Shown: positions 1 to 6,440 of the stretch, in pieces
Layout of the letters: every line of letters begins with the position of its first letter
Numbering within the stretch: position 1 is the first letter of the stretch
NCBI GenBank assembly: GCA_003551005.1
Contig: PULR01000001.1
Span: forward strand, 1-40,478
Reading direction: 5' to 3'
Source: Mollicutes bacterium
GTDB lineage: Bacteria; Bacillota_I; Bacilli_A; Izemoplasmatales; Izemoplasmataceae
Length of the DNA stretch: 40,478 nt
Notes under the pieces: generated by a model
Databases searched by the model: none
What the model saw: the letters and a program-made list of their open reading frames with translations, nothing else
Told to the model about the DNA's origin: nothing
Position numbers and translations under genes: made by a program

Positions 1-40
1 AAGCGTGAGGTCGATGGTTCAAGTCCATTCAGGCCCACCA
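1..40 (+). tRNA. tRNA-Ile(GAT), 3' part only
   Basis: The window opens inside this tRNA, just after the anticodon. What remains is the 3' half of the anticodon stem, the variable loop, a T arm with GGTTCAAGTCC and a 3' end GGCCCACCA. The sequence fits bacterial tRNA-Ile(GAT), and the tRNA-Ala that follows 4 nt later gives the Ile-Ala pair typical of rRNA operons. The anticodon itself lies outside the window, so the identity is inferred from the remaining half. Confidence 0.8.
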
Positions 41-44
41 TTTC

Positions 45-120
45 GGGGCCTTAGCTCAGCTGGGAGAGCGCCTGCTTTGCACGCAGGAGGTCAGCGGTTC
101 GATCCCGCTAGGCTCCACCA
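45..120 (+). tRNA. tRNA-Ala(TGC)
   Basis: Complete 76-nt cloverleaf with CCA encoded. The acceptor stem is GGGGCCT against AGGCTCC, and the anticodon loop TTTGCAC contains TGC. It follows tRNA-Ile(GAT), as in many rRNA operons. Confidence 0.95.
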
Positions 121-123
121 ATC

Positions 124-199
124 GGAGGATTAGCTCAGTTGGGAGAGCACCTGCCTTACAAGCAGGGGGTCAGTGGTTCGAGCCCACTATCCTCCACCA
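124..199 (+). tRNA. tRNA-Val(TAC)
   Basis: Complete 76-nt cloverleaf with encoded CCA. The acceptor is GGAGGAT against ATCCTCC, and the loop CTTACAA has anticodon TAC. It sits 3 nt after tRNA-Ala, so the cluster is clearly processed from one transcript. Confidence 0.95.
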
Positions 200-206
200 T
201 TATCAA

Positions 207-282
<76 letters not shown>

Positions 283-290
283 TTTAGGAT

Positions 291-366
291 GTCCTGCTAG
301 CTCAGTTGGTAGAGCATCTGACTTTTAATCAGAGGGTCAGAGGTTCGAATCCTCTGCAGGACACCA
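291..366 (+). tRNA. tRNA-Lys(TTT)
   Basis: Complete 76-nt cloverleaf with encoded CCA. The acceptor is GTCCTGC against GCAGGAC, and the loop CTTTTAA carries TTT. Confidence 0.95.
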
Positions 367-369
367 TAT

Positions 370-459
370 GCCTGAGTGGCGGAATTGGTAGACGCATTGG
401 ACTTAAAATCCAATGGTATGTCACATACCGTGCCGGTTCAAGTCCGGCCTCAGGTACCA
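370..459 (+). tRNA. tRNA-Leu(TAA)
   Basis: A 90-nt class II tRNA with a long variable arm (GGTATGTCACATACC). The anticodon is TAA and CCA is encoded. The acceptor stem GCCTGAG/CTCAGGT begins with a G-U pair. Only 3 nt separate it from tRNA-Lys. Confidence 0.94.
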
Positions 460-478
460 CACCATACTTTTTTTACGT

Positions 479-511
479 GAAGAAGCTCCAAAGATGCAAA
501 GGGGCTTCTTC
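479..511 (+). repeat. hairpin in tRNA spacer
   Basis: An 11-bp inverted repeat, GAAGAAGCTCC (479-489) against GGGGCTTCTTC (501-511), with one G-U pair and an 11-nt loop. It lies in the 74-nt spacer between tRNA-Leu and tRNA-Met. No U-run follows on the plus strand, so it does not look like an intrinsic terminator there. A role in processing or pausing is only a guess. Confidence 0.5.
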
Positions 512-533
512 ACCGGCTTCTCGACAAGTTTAT

Positions 534-610
534 GGCGGCGTAGCTCAGTTGGTCAGAGCGTTCGGTTCATACCCGAAAGGTCAAGGGTTCGAATCCCTTC
601 GCCGCTACCA
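534..610 (+). tRNA. tRNA-Met(CAT), elongator
   Basis: Complete 77-nt cloverleaf. The acceptor is GGCGGCG against CGCCGCT, and the anticodon arm is TTCGG-TTCATAC-CCGAA. It lacks the GGG/CCC anticodon-stem pairs and the C1 mismatch of initiator tRNA, so it is the elongator. One of three CAT tRNAs here. Confidence 0.9.
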
Positions 611-614
611 AGTG

Positions 615-691
615 GGACCCGTAGCTCAGCTGGTTAGAGCTCCCGGCTCATAACCGGTCGGTCGCAGGTTCGAATCCTGCCGGGTCCACCA
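615..691 (+). tRNA. tRNA-Ile2(CAT), lysidine type
   Basis: Complete 77-nt cloverleaf with acceptor GGACCCG/CGGGTCC and the anticodon arm CCGG-CTCATAA-CCGG. The CGGCTCATAACCG arm and GGACC acceptor match the Bacillus-type tRNA-Ile whose CAT is converted to lysidine-AU by TilS to read AUA. An automatic caller may label it Met; the Ile2 assignment rests on resemblance. A weak AATCGAA/TTCGATT repeat follows at 697-712. Confidence 0.85.
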
Positions 692-724
692 TACTGAATC
701 GAATTTTCGATTTTAGATATTTTA

Positions 725-817
725 GGAGGAATACCCAAGTCTGGCTGAAGGGATCGGTCTTGAAAACCGACAGGACGCGAAAGCGTCGCGGGGGTTCGAA
801 TCCCTCTTCCTCCGCCA
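725..817 (+). tRNA. tRNA-Ser(TGA)
   Basis: A 93-nt class II tRNA. The acceptor is GGAGGAA against TTCCTCC, the anticodon is TGA in the loop CTTGAAA, and the long variable arm is GACGCGAAAGCGTC. The discriminator is G and CCA is encoded, as expected for Ser. Confidence 0.95.
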
Positions 818-846
818 TTGACACTATTAACGGATGCTGTTAGTAT
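818..846 (+). promoter_or_regulatory. internal promoter for fMet-Asp-Phe tRNAs
   Basis: A perfect -35 box TTGACA (818-823) starts one base after the CCA of tRNA-Ser. With a 17-nt spacer it is followed by TAGTAT (841-846) preceded by TG, an extended -10. A further TATAAT at 847-852 is too far (23 nt) from the -35 box. It would give the last three tRNAs their own transcription start. Confidence 0.55.
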
Positions 847-862
847 TATAATAGCCAAATAT

Positions 863-939
863 CGCGGGGTGGAGCAGTCTGGTAGCTCGTAGGGCTCATA
901 ACCCTAAGGTCGAAGGTTCAAATCCTTCCCCCGCTACCA
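863..939 (+). tRNA. tRNA-fMet(CAT), initiator
   Basis: Complete 77-nt cloverleaf with the initiator hallmarks. The 5' CGCGGGG faces CCCCGCT so that C1 is unpaired with the 3' base, and the anticodon stem ends in GGG/CCC around CTCATAA. Confidence 0.96.
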
Positions 940-944
940 AACTT

Positions 945-1020
945 GGTCCTGTGGTGTAGCGGTTAACATGCCAGTCTGTCACACTGGAGATCGCGGGTTC
1001 AAATCCCGTCAGGACCGCCA
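945..1020 (+). tRNA. tRNA-Asp(GTC)
   Basis: Complete 76-nt cloverleaf with acceptor GGTCCTG/CAGGACC. The anticodon is GTC in the arm CCAGT-CTGTCAC-ACTGG, the discriminator is G, and CCA is encoded. Confidence 0.95.
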
Positions 1021-1023
1021 TAT

Positions 1024-1099
1024 GGCTCGGTAGCTCAGTCGGTAGAGCAGTAGACTGAAAATCTATGTGTCGGCGGTTCGATTCCGCCCCGAGCCACCA
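1024..1099 (+). tRNA. tRNA-Phe(GAA)
   Basis: Complete 76-nt cloverleaf. The acceptor is GGCTCGG against CCGAGCC, and the anticodon is GAA in the loop CTGAAAA. It is the last tRNA before the cluster terminator. Confidence 0.95.
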
Positions 1100-1108
1100 T
1101 CTCGGCTT

Positions 1109-1145
1109 AATGAAACCGTTTCGAGGTTTCATTTTTTTATTTTTT
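1109..1145 (+). terminator. terminator of the tRNA cluster
   Basis: A perfect 9-bp stem AATGAAACC/GGTTTCATT with a 7-nt loop, followed by a seven-T run, AT, and five more Ts. It is a clear intrinsic terminator 10 nt after tRNA-Phe. Confidence 0.9.
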
Positions 1146-1241
1146 CGGCCGTTAGTCTATATGTTTAAAGTAAAAAGAGTGGGGCGGCAAAGGCAGGATG
1201 TTGTTCAACTTATAGTAAAATAGTATTTACACGCTGAGATT

Positions 1242-1270
1242 TTCACTAAGCATAATGTTTTCAATATAAT
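1242..1270 (+). promoter_or_regulatory. promoter upstream of the orphan 216-aa gene
   Basis: A consensus -10 TATAAT (1265-1270) lies 17 nt after TTCACT (1242-1247; 4 of 6 matches to the -35 box). It sits in an AT-rich 243-nt gap (1146-1388) that otherwise holds nothing I recognise. The leader to the first gene would be about 110 nt. Confidence 0.5.
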
Positions 1271-1388
1271 CTTTTGTCTTTTAGAAACGTAACGAATTAA
1301 GTGCTAAAAGGTATTAATAAAAAGTAAAATTGCTTAATCTCCTTAACAATAAGACGAACCTCGATATTCAAAAACAAGGAGACAGATT

Positions 1389-2039
1389 ATGGAAAAACAG
1401 TCAATGTTAGGCTTTAAGTATCTTGGAGATTTTGTTGATTTTTACGAAAGTCTAGATTTTATACGACCTTGGAAAATTACAACAGAGAATATGAATGAAC
1501 GCGGCCGACGTATTGAAAACAGGCGTTATACTGAAAAAATACGGAAGCTATTTGCACAGAAAAAGCTTTTCCGGAGAATGGTTTCCGTTGCTGAAATCAT
1601 TTCATTCATAGATGGTTACGAAATTATGTCAAGGGTTGTTAAAGAGTTGAAGAATGATTTGTCGGCCAAAGATTTCCAGGCTATTGAGTTGTTTAATGAG
1701 TATAAAATAGCTTTTTCAAAAAACCGTCGAATTGATTATATCTTCAAATATGACAAAAAACTTATATTGGTTGAATTTAGGGTTTCAACTACCTTTCCCA
1801 ACATATCTGGTATGTGGCAGAAAAAAGAAACCGAACTATTGATTTATAAAGAACTGTTACAGAATTATCTTCCGGATTATTACAAAATACATTTGTATGC
1901 TTTAATAGCCATGCCCGAGTATCATTTAAACCAACCAATACCAAAACAAATCAAATACAATGCTGATAATGTTCGATATTTCAGTGCTTTTTTAAGAGAG
2001 ATTATGGTTAAGGAGTTTCCAGATATTCAGGGATACTGA
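1389..2039 (+). CDS. uncharacterised protein with PD-(D/E)XK nuclease-like core
   Basis: A 216-residue protein I do not recognise as a named family. It starts at ATG after AAGGAGA (1377-1383). The N-terminal half is basic and helical. Residues about 112-131 read as a beta-hairpin, with RRIDY (Asp116) and then a hydrophobic strand ending VEFRV (Glu129, Arg131). This spacing resembles motifs II and III of PD-(D/E)XK nucleases, with Arg where the usual Lys stands. A following helix is rich in Lys and Glu (WQKKETELLIYKEL). The gene is clearly more AT-rich than most of the window and sits right after a tRNA cluster, so horizontal acquisition is plausible. It has no obvious partner gene. The nuclease call is inference and may be wrong; the gene itself is well supported by its RBS and length. 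Confidence 0.75.
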   Translation: MEKQSMLGFKYLGDFVDFYESLDFIRPWKITTENMNERGRRIENRRYTEKIRKLFAQKKLFRRMVSVAEIISFIDGYEIMSRVVKELKNDLSAKDFQAIELFNEYKIAFSKNRRIDYIFKYDKKLILVEFRVSTTFPNISGMWQKKETELLIYKELLQNYLPDYYKIHLYALIAMPEYHLNQPIPKQIKYNADNVRYFSAFLREIMVKEFPDIQGY

Positions 2040-2093
2040 GTGGGTTTCTTTGTCAAAGTATGGTATCATAGCAAAAAACAACAGGGTGATTTA

Positions 2094-2762
2094 ATGAAAA
2101 TACTCTTAGTGAATGATGATGGCATCGATGCCCCATTCCTGGCTTTTGCTCAACAGGAGCTCCAGAAACGTGGTCAAGTCTATGTTGTTGCTCCCATGGA
2201 AGAGCAATCCGGGAAAAGTTTGTCGATTAGTATGAAAGATCAAGAATTTGTCCAGAAAAACGATACAGTTTATGCTTTGGATGGAACTCCAGCAGATTGT
2301 GTAAATTTCGGTTTGTTTGGATTGAACCTTGTGCCTGACTTAGTGGTTTCCGGTGTCAACAGCGGGTATAACCTGGGGATGGACACGAAGTATTCCGGGA
2401 CTGTTGGTGCTGCATTGCAGGCAAATTATCAGGGATATCCTGCCATCGCCTTTTCAAGTGATAACCGTGGTGATCAGCTGCTGCGAGCGCATTTCCTAGA
2501 AACACTGGAATATTTAATGGATAAAAACCTTATTTCTCCGAATTATGTTTTGAATGTCAATTTCCCCCTTGAACGAAGCAAAAAATTCAGAGGTTTTAAA
2601 CATACAAACCTTTACCACCTTAAGTACTCTTATCAGGGGGAGATTGTCGGAAATCGGTTTCGAAAAAAACGCAAGCGTCTAGCTGAAGACCTGCCCAAAG
2701 ACAGTGACCGTTATGCTGTTGAGAACGGTTATGTGTCCATAACCAAATTATATCTCGCCTGA
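2094..2762 (+). CDS. surE: 5'-nucleotidase SurE
   Basis: SurE is a divalent-metal-dependent nucleoside monophosphate phosphatase of stationary-phase and stress metabolism. The protein has 222 residues. It opens with MKILLVNDDG, the metal-binding Asp-Asp pair at residues 8-9, then VVAPMEEQSGKS, GTPADCV, SGVNSGYN and YSGTVGAA, all SurE signatures. I chose ATG 2094 because the family begins exactly with this strand; an in-frame upstream extension to 2040 has no support. A weak GGTGAT precedes the start. It ends 2 nt before the mutT gene, so the two are probably co-transcribed. Its length is a little short of the common 250 residues, with a compact C-terminus. Confidence 0.93.
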   Translation: MKILLVNDDGIDAPFLAFAQQELQKRGQVYVVAPMEEQSGKSLSISMKDQEFVQKNDTVYALDGTPADCVNFGLFGLNLVPDLVVSGVNSGYNLGMDTKYSGTVGAALQANYQGYPAIAFSSDNRGDQLLRAHFLETLEYLMDKNLISPNYVLNVNFPLERSKKFRGFKHTNLYHLKYSYQGEIVGNRFRKKRKRLAEDLPKDSDRYAVENGYVSITKLYLA

Positions 2763-2764
2763 TT

Positions 2765-3157
2765 ATGGATATACACGACGTCGTGGTAGCAATCCTGACC
2801 GATTCAAGAGACCGCTATCTCTGTGCCCAGCGCCCAGCTAACGATACACACCCTTATAAGTGGGAATTTCCCGGGGGCAAGGTGGAAAAAGGGGAAAGTA
2901 AAACAGACGCCTTGATTCGTGAATTGCAGGAAGAGATCCAGGCTAAAGTCTTTGAACTAAAAAAGCTGGAGGAGAAACAGCATCGATATCGAGATTACTG
3001 TGTTCGATTGACGTTTTACACCGGTCGCATACACAATAAACCCAAGCCGATTGTCCATAGACAACTCAAATGGGTTCCCGCTGATCATTTAGAAGAGCTG
3101 GACTGGCTGGATGCTAACCTTTCAATTTTGAACCAGCTGAAGAATTCTCAAAAGTGA
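2765..3157 (+). CDS. mutT: MutT-type Nudix hydrolase (8-oxo-dGTP diphosphatase)
   Basis: A 130-residue single-domain Nudix protein. The full Nudix box is present at residues 38-59: GG-x5-E-x7-R-E-L-x-E-E, seen as GGKVEKGES followed by RELQEEI. The WEFPGGK approach and a C-terminal strand LKWVPADHL are typical of MutT, which clears 8-oxo-dGTP from the nucleotide pool. A different nucleotide substrate cannot be excluded, as Nudix paralogues differ. It follows surE by 2 nt. Its stop codon lies inside the left arm of the terminator hairpin. Confidence 0.9.
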   Translation: MDIHDVVVAILTDSRDRYLCAQRPANDTHPYKWEFPGGKVEKGESKTDALIRELQEEIQAKVFELKKLEEKQHRYRDYCVRLTFYTGRIHNKPKPIVHRQLKWVPADHLEELDWLDANLSILNQLKNSQK

Positions 3158-3180
3158 CGTAATTCTGTCACTTTTTTTTT
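3151..3180 (+). terminator. terminator after mutT
   Basis: Stem AAAGTGAC/GTCACTTT with an 8-nt loop, running directly into a long T-run (3172-3180). The stem overlaps the mutT stop codon. It closes the surE-mutT unit. Confidence 0.9.
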
Positions 3181-3205
3181 TATGGACGATAGCGTGTGAT
3201 ATGAT
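3177..3205 (+). promoter_or_regulatory. putative extended -10 promoter of the ornithine operon
   Basis: TGA-TATGAT (3197-3205) gives an extended -10. The -35 position, 17 nt upstream, falls in the terminator T-run (TTTTTA), a poor match. A start here would leave a leader of about 28 nt to ord. It is weak, but no better candidate lies between the terminator and ord. Confidence 0.4.
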
Positions 3206-3239
3206 GGATTTGGCAGAATACTTTCAGGAGGGTTGCAGT

Positions 3240-4262
3240 ATGTCAGTAAGAGTAGGTATTTGGGGTTTTGGAGCCATGGGTAGAGGGATTGCTAAAATGT
3301 TACATGACAAGCGGAATGTTACGGTTGTCGGTGTCTGTGACAACGCAGAAGAGTTGCTTGGAAAGAAACTGGAGGAGTTCGGGCGGTTTTCCGATGTGAC
3401 GATTACCGATGATATCGAGCGTGTCTTTGCTGCCGAGCCGGATGTCTTGTTTCATGCAACCGATTCGTTTACAGCTGATTCATATCCCAAGGTCAAAAAA
3501 GCATTGGAAAATGGTATCGATGTTATCAGTACGGCTGAAGAGATGGCCTATCCTTATGCTAACGAACCTGCTCTGGCTGAATCCATGGATCAGCTCGCGA
3601 AAGAGAATGGAGCGAGGGTTCTGGGGACGGGCATCAACCCGGGCTTTGTCATGGACCTACTAGCCATCGCACTTAGCGGTGCGGTGATTGACATTGACCG
3701 GATCGAGGTGGAACGTGTAAATTCACTTTCTCCATTCGGCCCGACCGTTATGCGTGAACAGGGAGTCGGATTGAGCCTGGAGGTATTCAGAGAACGTCAA
3801 TCACGAGGCGAGCTGGCCGGCCATGTCGGCTTCAAGGAAAGCGTGCATATGATTGCGAAGGCATTAGGGTATGAGATTTCACGGTTTGAACAGCAAATGG
3901 AGCCGATCGTCACGAGTGTTGACCGGAAAAGCCCTTACGGCGAGGCAAAAGCTGGACACGTCGCCGGTATCGATATGAAGGCACAGGGCTATGTTGGTGA
4001 TGAAGTTTTCATCGATATGCGGCATCCACAACAGATTGAACCCGAAGCAGAGGGAACGAGCACCGGAGATTATATCCTTATCAAGGGGACACCGGAAGTG
4101 AACCTCTCGATTCGCCCTGAAATTGAGGGCGGGCTGGGAACGATTGCGACTTGTGTCAACGCAATGCCGTTGCTGCTTGAAGCGGAACCCGGTCTCAAGA
4201 CAATGATTGACCTTCCGGTCCCAAGAGCATTCACGACTGCTCCGAATATACGAAAGAATTAG
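3240..4262 (+). CDS. ord: 2,4-diaminopentanoate dehydrogenase
   Basis: Oxidatively deaminates (2R,4S)-2,4-diaminopentanoate to 2-amino-4-oxopentanoate with NAD(P)+, the third step of ornithine fermentation. The 340-residue protein opens with a Rossmann nucleotide-binding turn, GIWGFGAMGRG. The family regions GTGINPGFVMD and the C-terminal GGLGTIATCVNAMP are visible. The start is ATG 3240 after AGGAGGG (3227-3233); 13 in-frame upstream codons are excluded because this start places the Rossmann strand at the N-terminus and has the RBS. Function is backed by its neighbours: ortA, ortB, oraS and oraE follow. It is the first gene of the operon and, unlike the rest, is separated from the next gene by 119 nt. 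Confidence 0.92.
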   Translation: MSVRVGIWGFGAMGRGIAKMLHDKRNVTVVGVCDNAEELLGKKLEEFGRFSDVTITDDIERVFAAEPDVLFHATDSFTADSYPKVKKALENGIDVISTAEEMAYPYANEPALAESMDQLAKENGARVLGTGINPGFVMDLLAIALSGAVIDIDRIEVERVNSLSPFGPTVMREQGVGLSLEVFRERQSRGELAGHVGFKESVHMIAKALGYEISRFEQQMEPIVTSVDRKSPYGEAKAGHVAGIDMKAQGYVGDEVFIDMRHPQQIEPEAEGTSTGDYILIKGTPEVNLSIRPEIEGGLGTIATCVNAMPLLLEAEPGLKTMIDLPVPRAFTTAPNIRKN

Positions 4263-4266
4263 GATC

Positions 4267-4295
4267 GGCCCCCTGTAGACGGGGGCTGTTCTTTG
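4267..4295 (+). terminator. hairpin between ord and ortA, possible attenuator
   Basis: A GC-rich 7-bp stem GGCCCCC/GGGGGCT with loop TGTAGA(C), followed by the broken T-tract GTTCTTT. It could be a partial terminator that lowers transcription past ord. The T-run is poor, so complete termination is unlikely. Farther on, at 4334-4343, is a perfect 10-bp palindrome ATGATATCAT. Confidence 0.45.
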
Positions 4296-4381
4296 TGGAT
4301 CTTCGCTTGTCTTCATGCAATGTAAGGGGTTTTATGATATCATGATTACGTGTGGCAAGATTGTGAGAAAGGGATGATGAC

Positions 4382-4687
4382 ATGCTCGTACCAAAAGGGA
4401 CGTATGTACGCATCAGGACGCACATTTTGAAGCCGGGTGAACGTTCTGAACATGTTCCAGAAGACACGCAATCGGTACCGTTGAAATGCTGGATTAAAGG
4501 TTGGCTGCTTGAAGAGGCCGAACTCTACGAACCGGCGGATATTGAAACCGCCACCGGACGCAGGGTGCGCGGAACTGTCAAAGAGGTTCGTCCCCCGTAT
4601 CGGCATCATTTCGGAGATTATGTCGATGAACTGATGCTCTCGCGCAAGACGATTCTGCAGGAGATGTGGGGTGAGGACGATGAGTAA
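4382..4687 (+). CDS. ortA: 2-amino-4-oxopentanoate thiolase, alpha subunit
   Basis: Small 101-residue subunit of the thiolase that cleaves 2-amino-4-oxopentanoate with CoA into D-alanine and acetyl-CoA. The size equals that of characterised OrtA. The body contains the strands VRIRTHILKPGER and VPLKCWIKGWLL and a C-terminal HHFGDYVDEL segment. The call comes from overall family resemblance and position immediately before the PLP-containing beta subunit, which it overlaps by 8 nt (coupled translation). The start is ATG 4382 after GAAAGGG (4367-4373). A TATGAT -10-like box at 4333-4338 might give internal transcription, but no convincing -35 box goes with it. Confidence 0.9.
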   Translation: MLVPKGTYVRIRTHILKPGERSEHVPEDTQSVPLKCWIKGWLLEEAELYEPADIETATGRRVRGTVKEVRPPYRHHFGDYVDELMLSRKTILQEMWGEDDE

Positions 4688-6086
4688 GCAAACGAGTTAT
4701 TCGATTGCCGATCTCACGCGACGCAAAAACCAAATCATCAAAGCATCCGTCGGTCTGGATTATGACACCTATGAACACGAAGGGATCGGTTTCGATTACG
4801 AGAATATGATGGCTTCAACCGGCTATTCGTTTGAGGATGTGCAGAAAATACAACAAGATAGCAAAGTCGGCAGTACTCCATTAATTGAACTGCACAACAT
4901 CACGGCATATGCAAGGAAGTTTTCAGCCCGAGGCTATGGTGCTCGCATCTTCTTAAAGGATGAAGCAGTCAATCTGAGCGGGTCCTTCAAAGCCAGGCGG
5001 GCGGCCATGAGTATCCACAAAGCCAAGCAGCTCGGGTACGAAGGCGTCATTGCCGCGACGAGCGGCAACTATGGAGCAGCGGTTGCCGCCCTGGCCGCGA
5101 AGCATGGTCTCAAGTGCATTGTTGTTCAGGAGTGTTTCGACTCCAATAATCTCGCTCAGCCCGAAATTTTAGAAAAAGCCCGGGCATGCGAGGCATTCGG
5201 CGCTGAGGTCATACAGCTCAGCGTCGGCCCCGAACTTTTCTATACCTTCCTCGACCTATTGGACAAAACAGGGTATTTCAACGCGTCACTCTATTCGCCT
5301 TATGGTGTGATGGGCATTGAAACGCTCGGTTATGAAATTGCGGACACCTTGAAAAAGGAAACCGGGAAATATCCCGAGGTTGTTCTTGCAACAAACGCCG
5401 GAGGCGGGAATCTTACGGGGACAGCCCGCGGTCTTCAGAAGGCCGGAGCACTGGATACGAAGGTCTATGGTGCTTCGGTGAACCTCGAGGGACTGCATAT
5501 GGCTAGCGACTCGGATTTTAACCGCAAGTCCTTCACGACCGGCCATACAGGTTTCGGCATTCCCTTCGCGGTGAACCCGGACCGCAGCGATGTCCCAAGA
5601 AGCGCTGCCCGGCCCCTTCGCTACATGGATGGATACTACACCGTCAACCAGGGCAGCGTGTTTTTCATCACGGAAGCCCTCTCGGTACTAGAAGGTCTTG
5701 AACGCGGACCGGCGGGGAACACCAGCTTAGCGGCAGCCTTTCGCCTGGCCCGGACGATGCGCGAGGATGAAATCATCGTTGTCCAGGAAACTGAATATAC
5801 GGGAGCGGGCAAACACCATCAACCACAACTTTCCTTTGCGAAGCGCAATGGTATCGATATTCTTCATGGCATCCCCGAGCAGGAGATCCCCGGAAAGAAT
5901 ATCGTCCTGCCGAAAAGCGCGGCCCACATATCCATCAAGGAAGTCGATCTCGACCGGGTCCGCAGATCTTATCTGAAACGCTTCAAGGATACAGAACTGA
6001 CGGATGCGGACCTGGGTTATCTCGCCGAGGAATTGAACCTTTCGCATGAACGACTCGAAAGATTGCTTGAGGAGGTGCGCACATGA
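4680..6086 (+). CDS. ortB: 2-amino-4-oxopentanoate thiolase, beta subunit (PLP)
   Basis: Catalytic PLP subunit of the OrtAB thiolase, of the threonine synthase/tryptophan synthase beta fold. It is unusual chemistry: a PLP enzyme doing CoA-dependent C-C cleavage. The protein has 468 residues. The Schiff-base lysine is Lys104 in NLSGSFKARRA, followed by ATSGNYGAAVA for phosphate and carboxylate binding. A glycine-rich TNAGGGNLTG loop lies farther on. I chose ATG 4680, after GGGGTGAGG; a GTG three codons upstream is possible. It overlaps ortA by 8 nt and oraS by 4 nt (ATGA). Characterised OrtB is about the same length. Confidence 0.93.
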   Translation: MSKQTSYSIADLTRRKNQIIKASVGLDYDTYEHEGIGFDYENMMASTGYSFEDVQKIQQDSKVGSTPLIELHNITAYARKFSARGYGARIFLKDEAVNLSGSFKARRAAMSIHKAKQLGYEGVIAATSGNYGAAVAALAAKHGLKCIVVQECFDSNNLAQPEILEKARACEAFGAEVIQLSVGPELFYTFLDLLDKTGYFNASLYSPYGVMGIETLGYEIADTLKKETGKYPEVVLATNAGGGNLTGTARGLQKAGALDTKVYGASVNLEGLHMASDSDFNRKSFTTGHTGFGIPFAVNPDRSDVPRSAARPLRYMDGYYTVNQGSVFFITEALSVLEGLERGPAGNTSLAAAFRLARTMREDEIIVVQETEYTGAGKHHQPQLSFAKRNGIDILHGIPEQEIPGKNIVLPKSAAHISIKEVDLDRVRRSYLKRFKDTELTDADLGYLAEELNLSHERLERLLEEVRT

Positions 6087-6439
6087 ATGAGCGTCGAGAC
6101 GATTTCAAGGAACGTCGCCAGCATCTGAAAAACATGAGTGATGAAGAACTGAAGACATATTTCTTTGAGCTGGCCGATAAAATGGTTGAACCGTTGATTG
6201 ATCTTGCAAGGAATCATACGTCCAAATCCATTGAGCGCAGTGTACTTCTGAGAATGGGATTCTCCAGTCCGGAGGCCAGTGGCATCGTCGACCGCTTAGC
6301 AGACAACGACCTGCTTGCCAAAGGGGCCGGTCATTGTGTCTATCGTGTGGCTCGGGATTTTGAGCAAGATGTACGCGAAAGCGGACTCGAGATTGCGAAA
6401 GGCCGACACCTCTCTTATCTGAAGGAGGTTCTGGGCTGA
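6083..6439 (+). CDS. oraS: D-ornithine 4,5-aminomutase, S subunit
   Basis: Small 118-residue subunit of the adenosylcobalamin/PLP enzyme that turns D-ornithine into 2,4-diaminopentanoate. It is all-helical in appearance, with the conserved-looking segments RNHTSKSIERSVLLRMGFSS and GAGHCVYRVA, and its size equals known OraS. It starts in an ATGA overlap with the ortB stop after GAGGAGG (6069-6073 region), and ends one base before oraE. Assignment is by family resemblance and location directly before the large subunit. Confidence 0.93.
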   Translation: MNERRDDFKERRQHLKNMSDEELKTYFFELADKMVEPLIDLARNHTSKSIERSVLLRMGFSSPEASGIVDRLADNDLLAKGAGHCVYRVARDFEQDVRESGLEIAKGRHLSYLKEVLG

Positions 6440-6440
6440 T

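Noticed and set aside
697-717. Weak AATCGAA/TTCGATT repeat as a terminator after tRNA-Ile2
   Set aside because: The stem is AT-rich with almost no loop and only a short T-tract; too weak to call.
306-1132. Several open frames (74-115 codons) across the tRNA array on both strands
   Set aside because: They run through well-formed tRNA genes, and lack RBSs; they are frame shadows of repetitive tRNA sequence.
3201-3239. Earlier start for ord at 3201
   Set aside because: It would put 13 residues before the Rossmann strand and overlap the promoter region; AGGAGGG supports ATG 3240.
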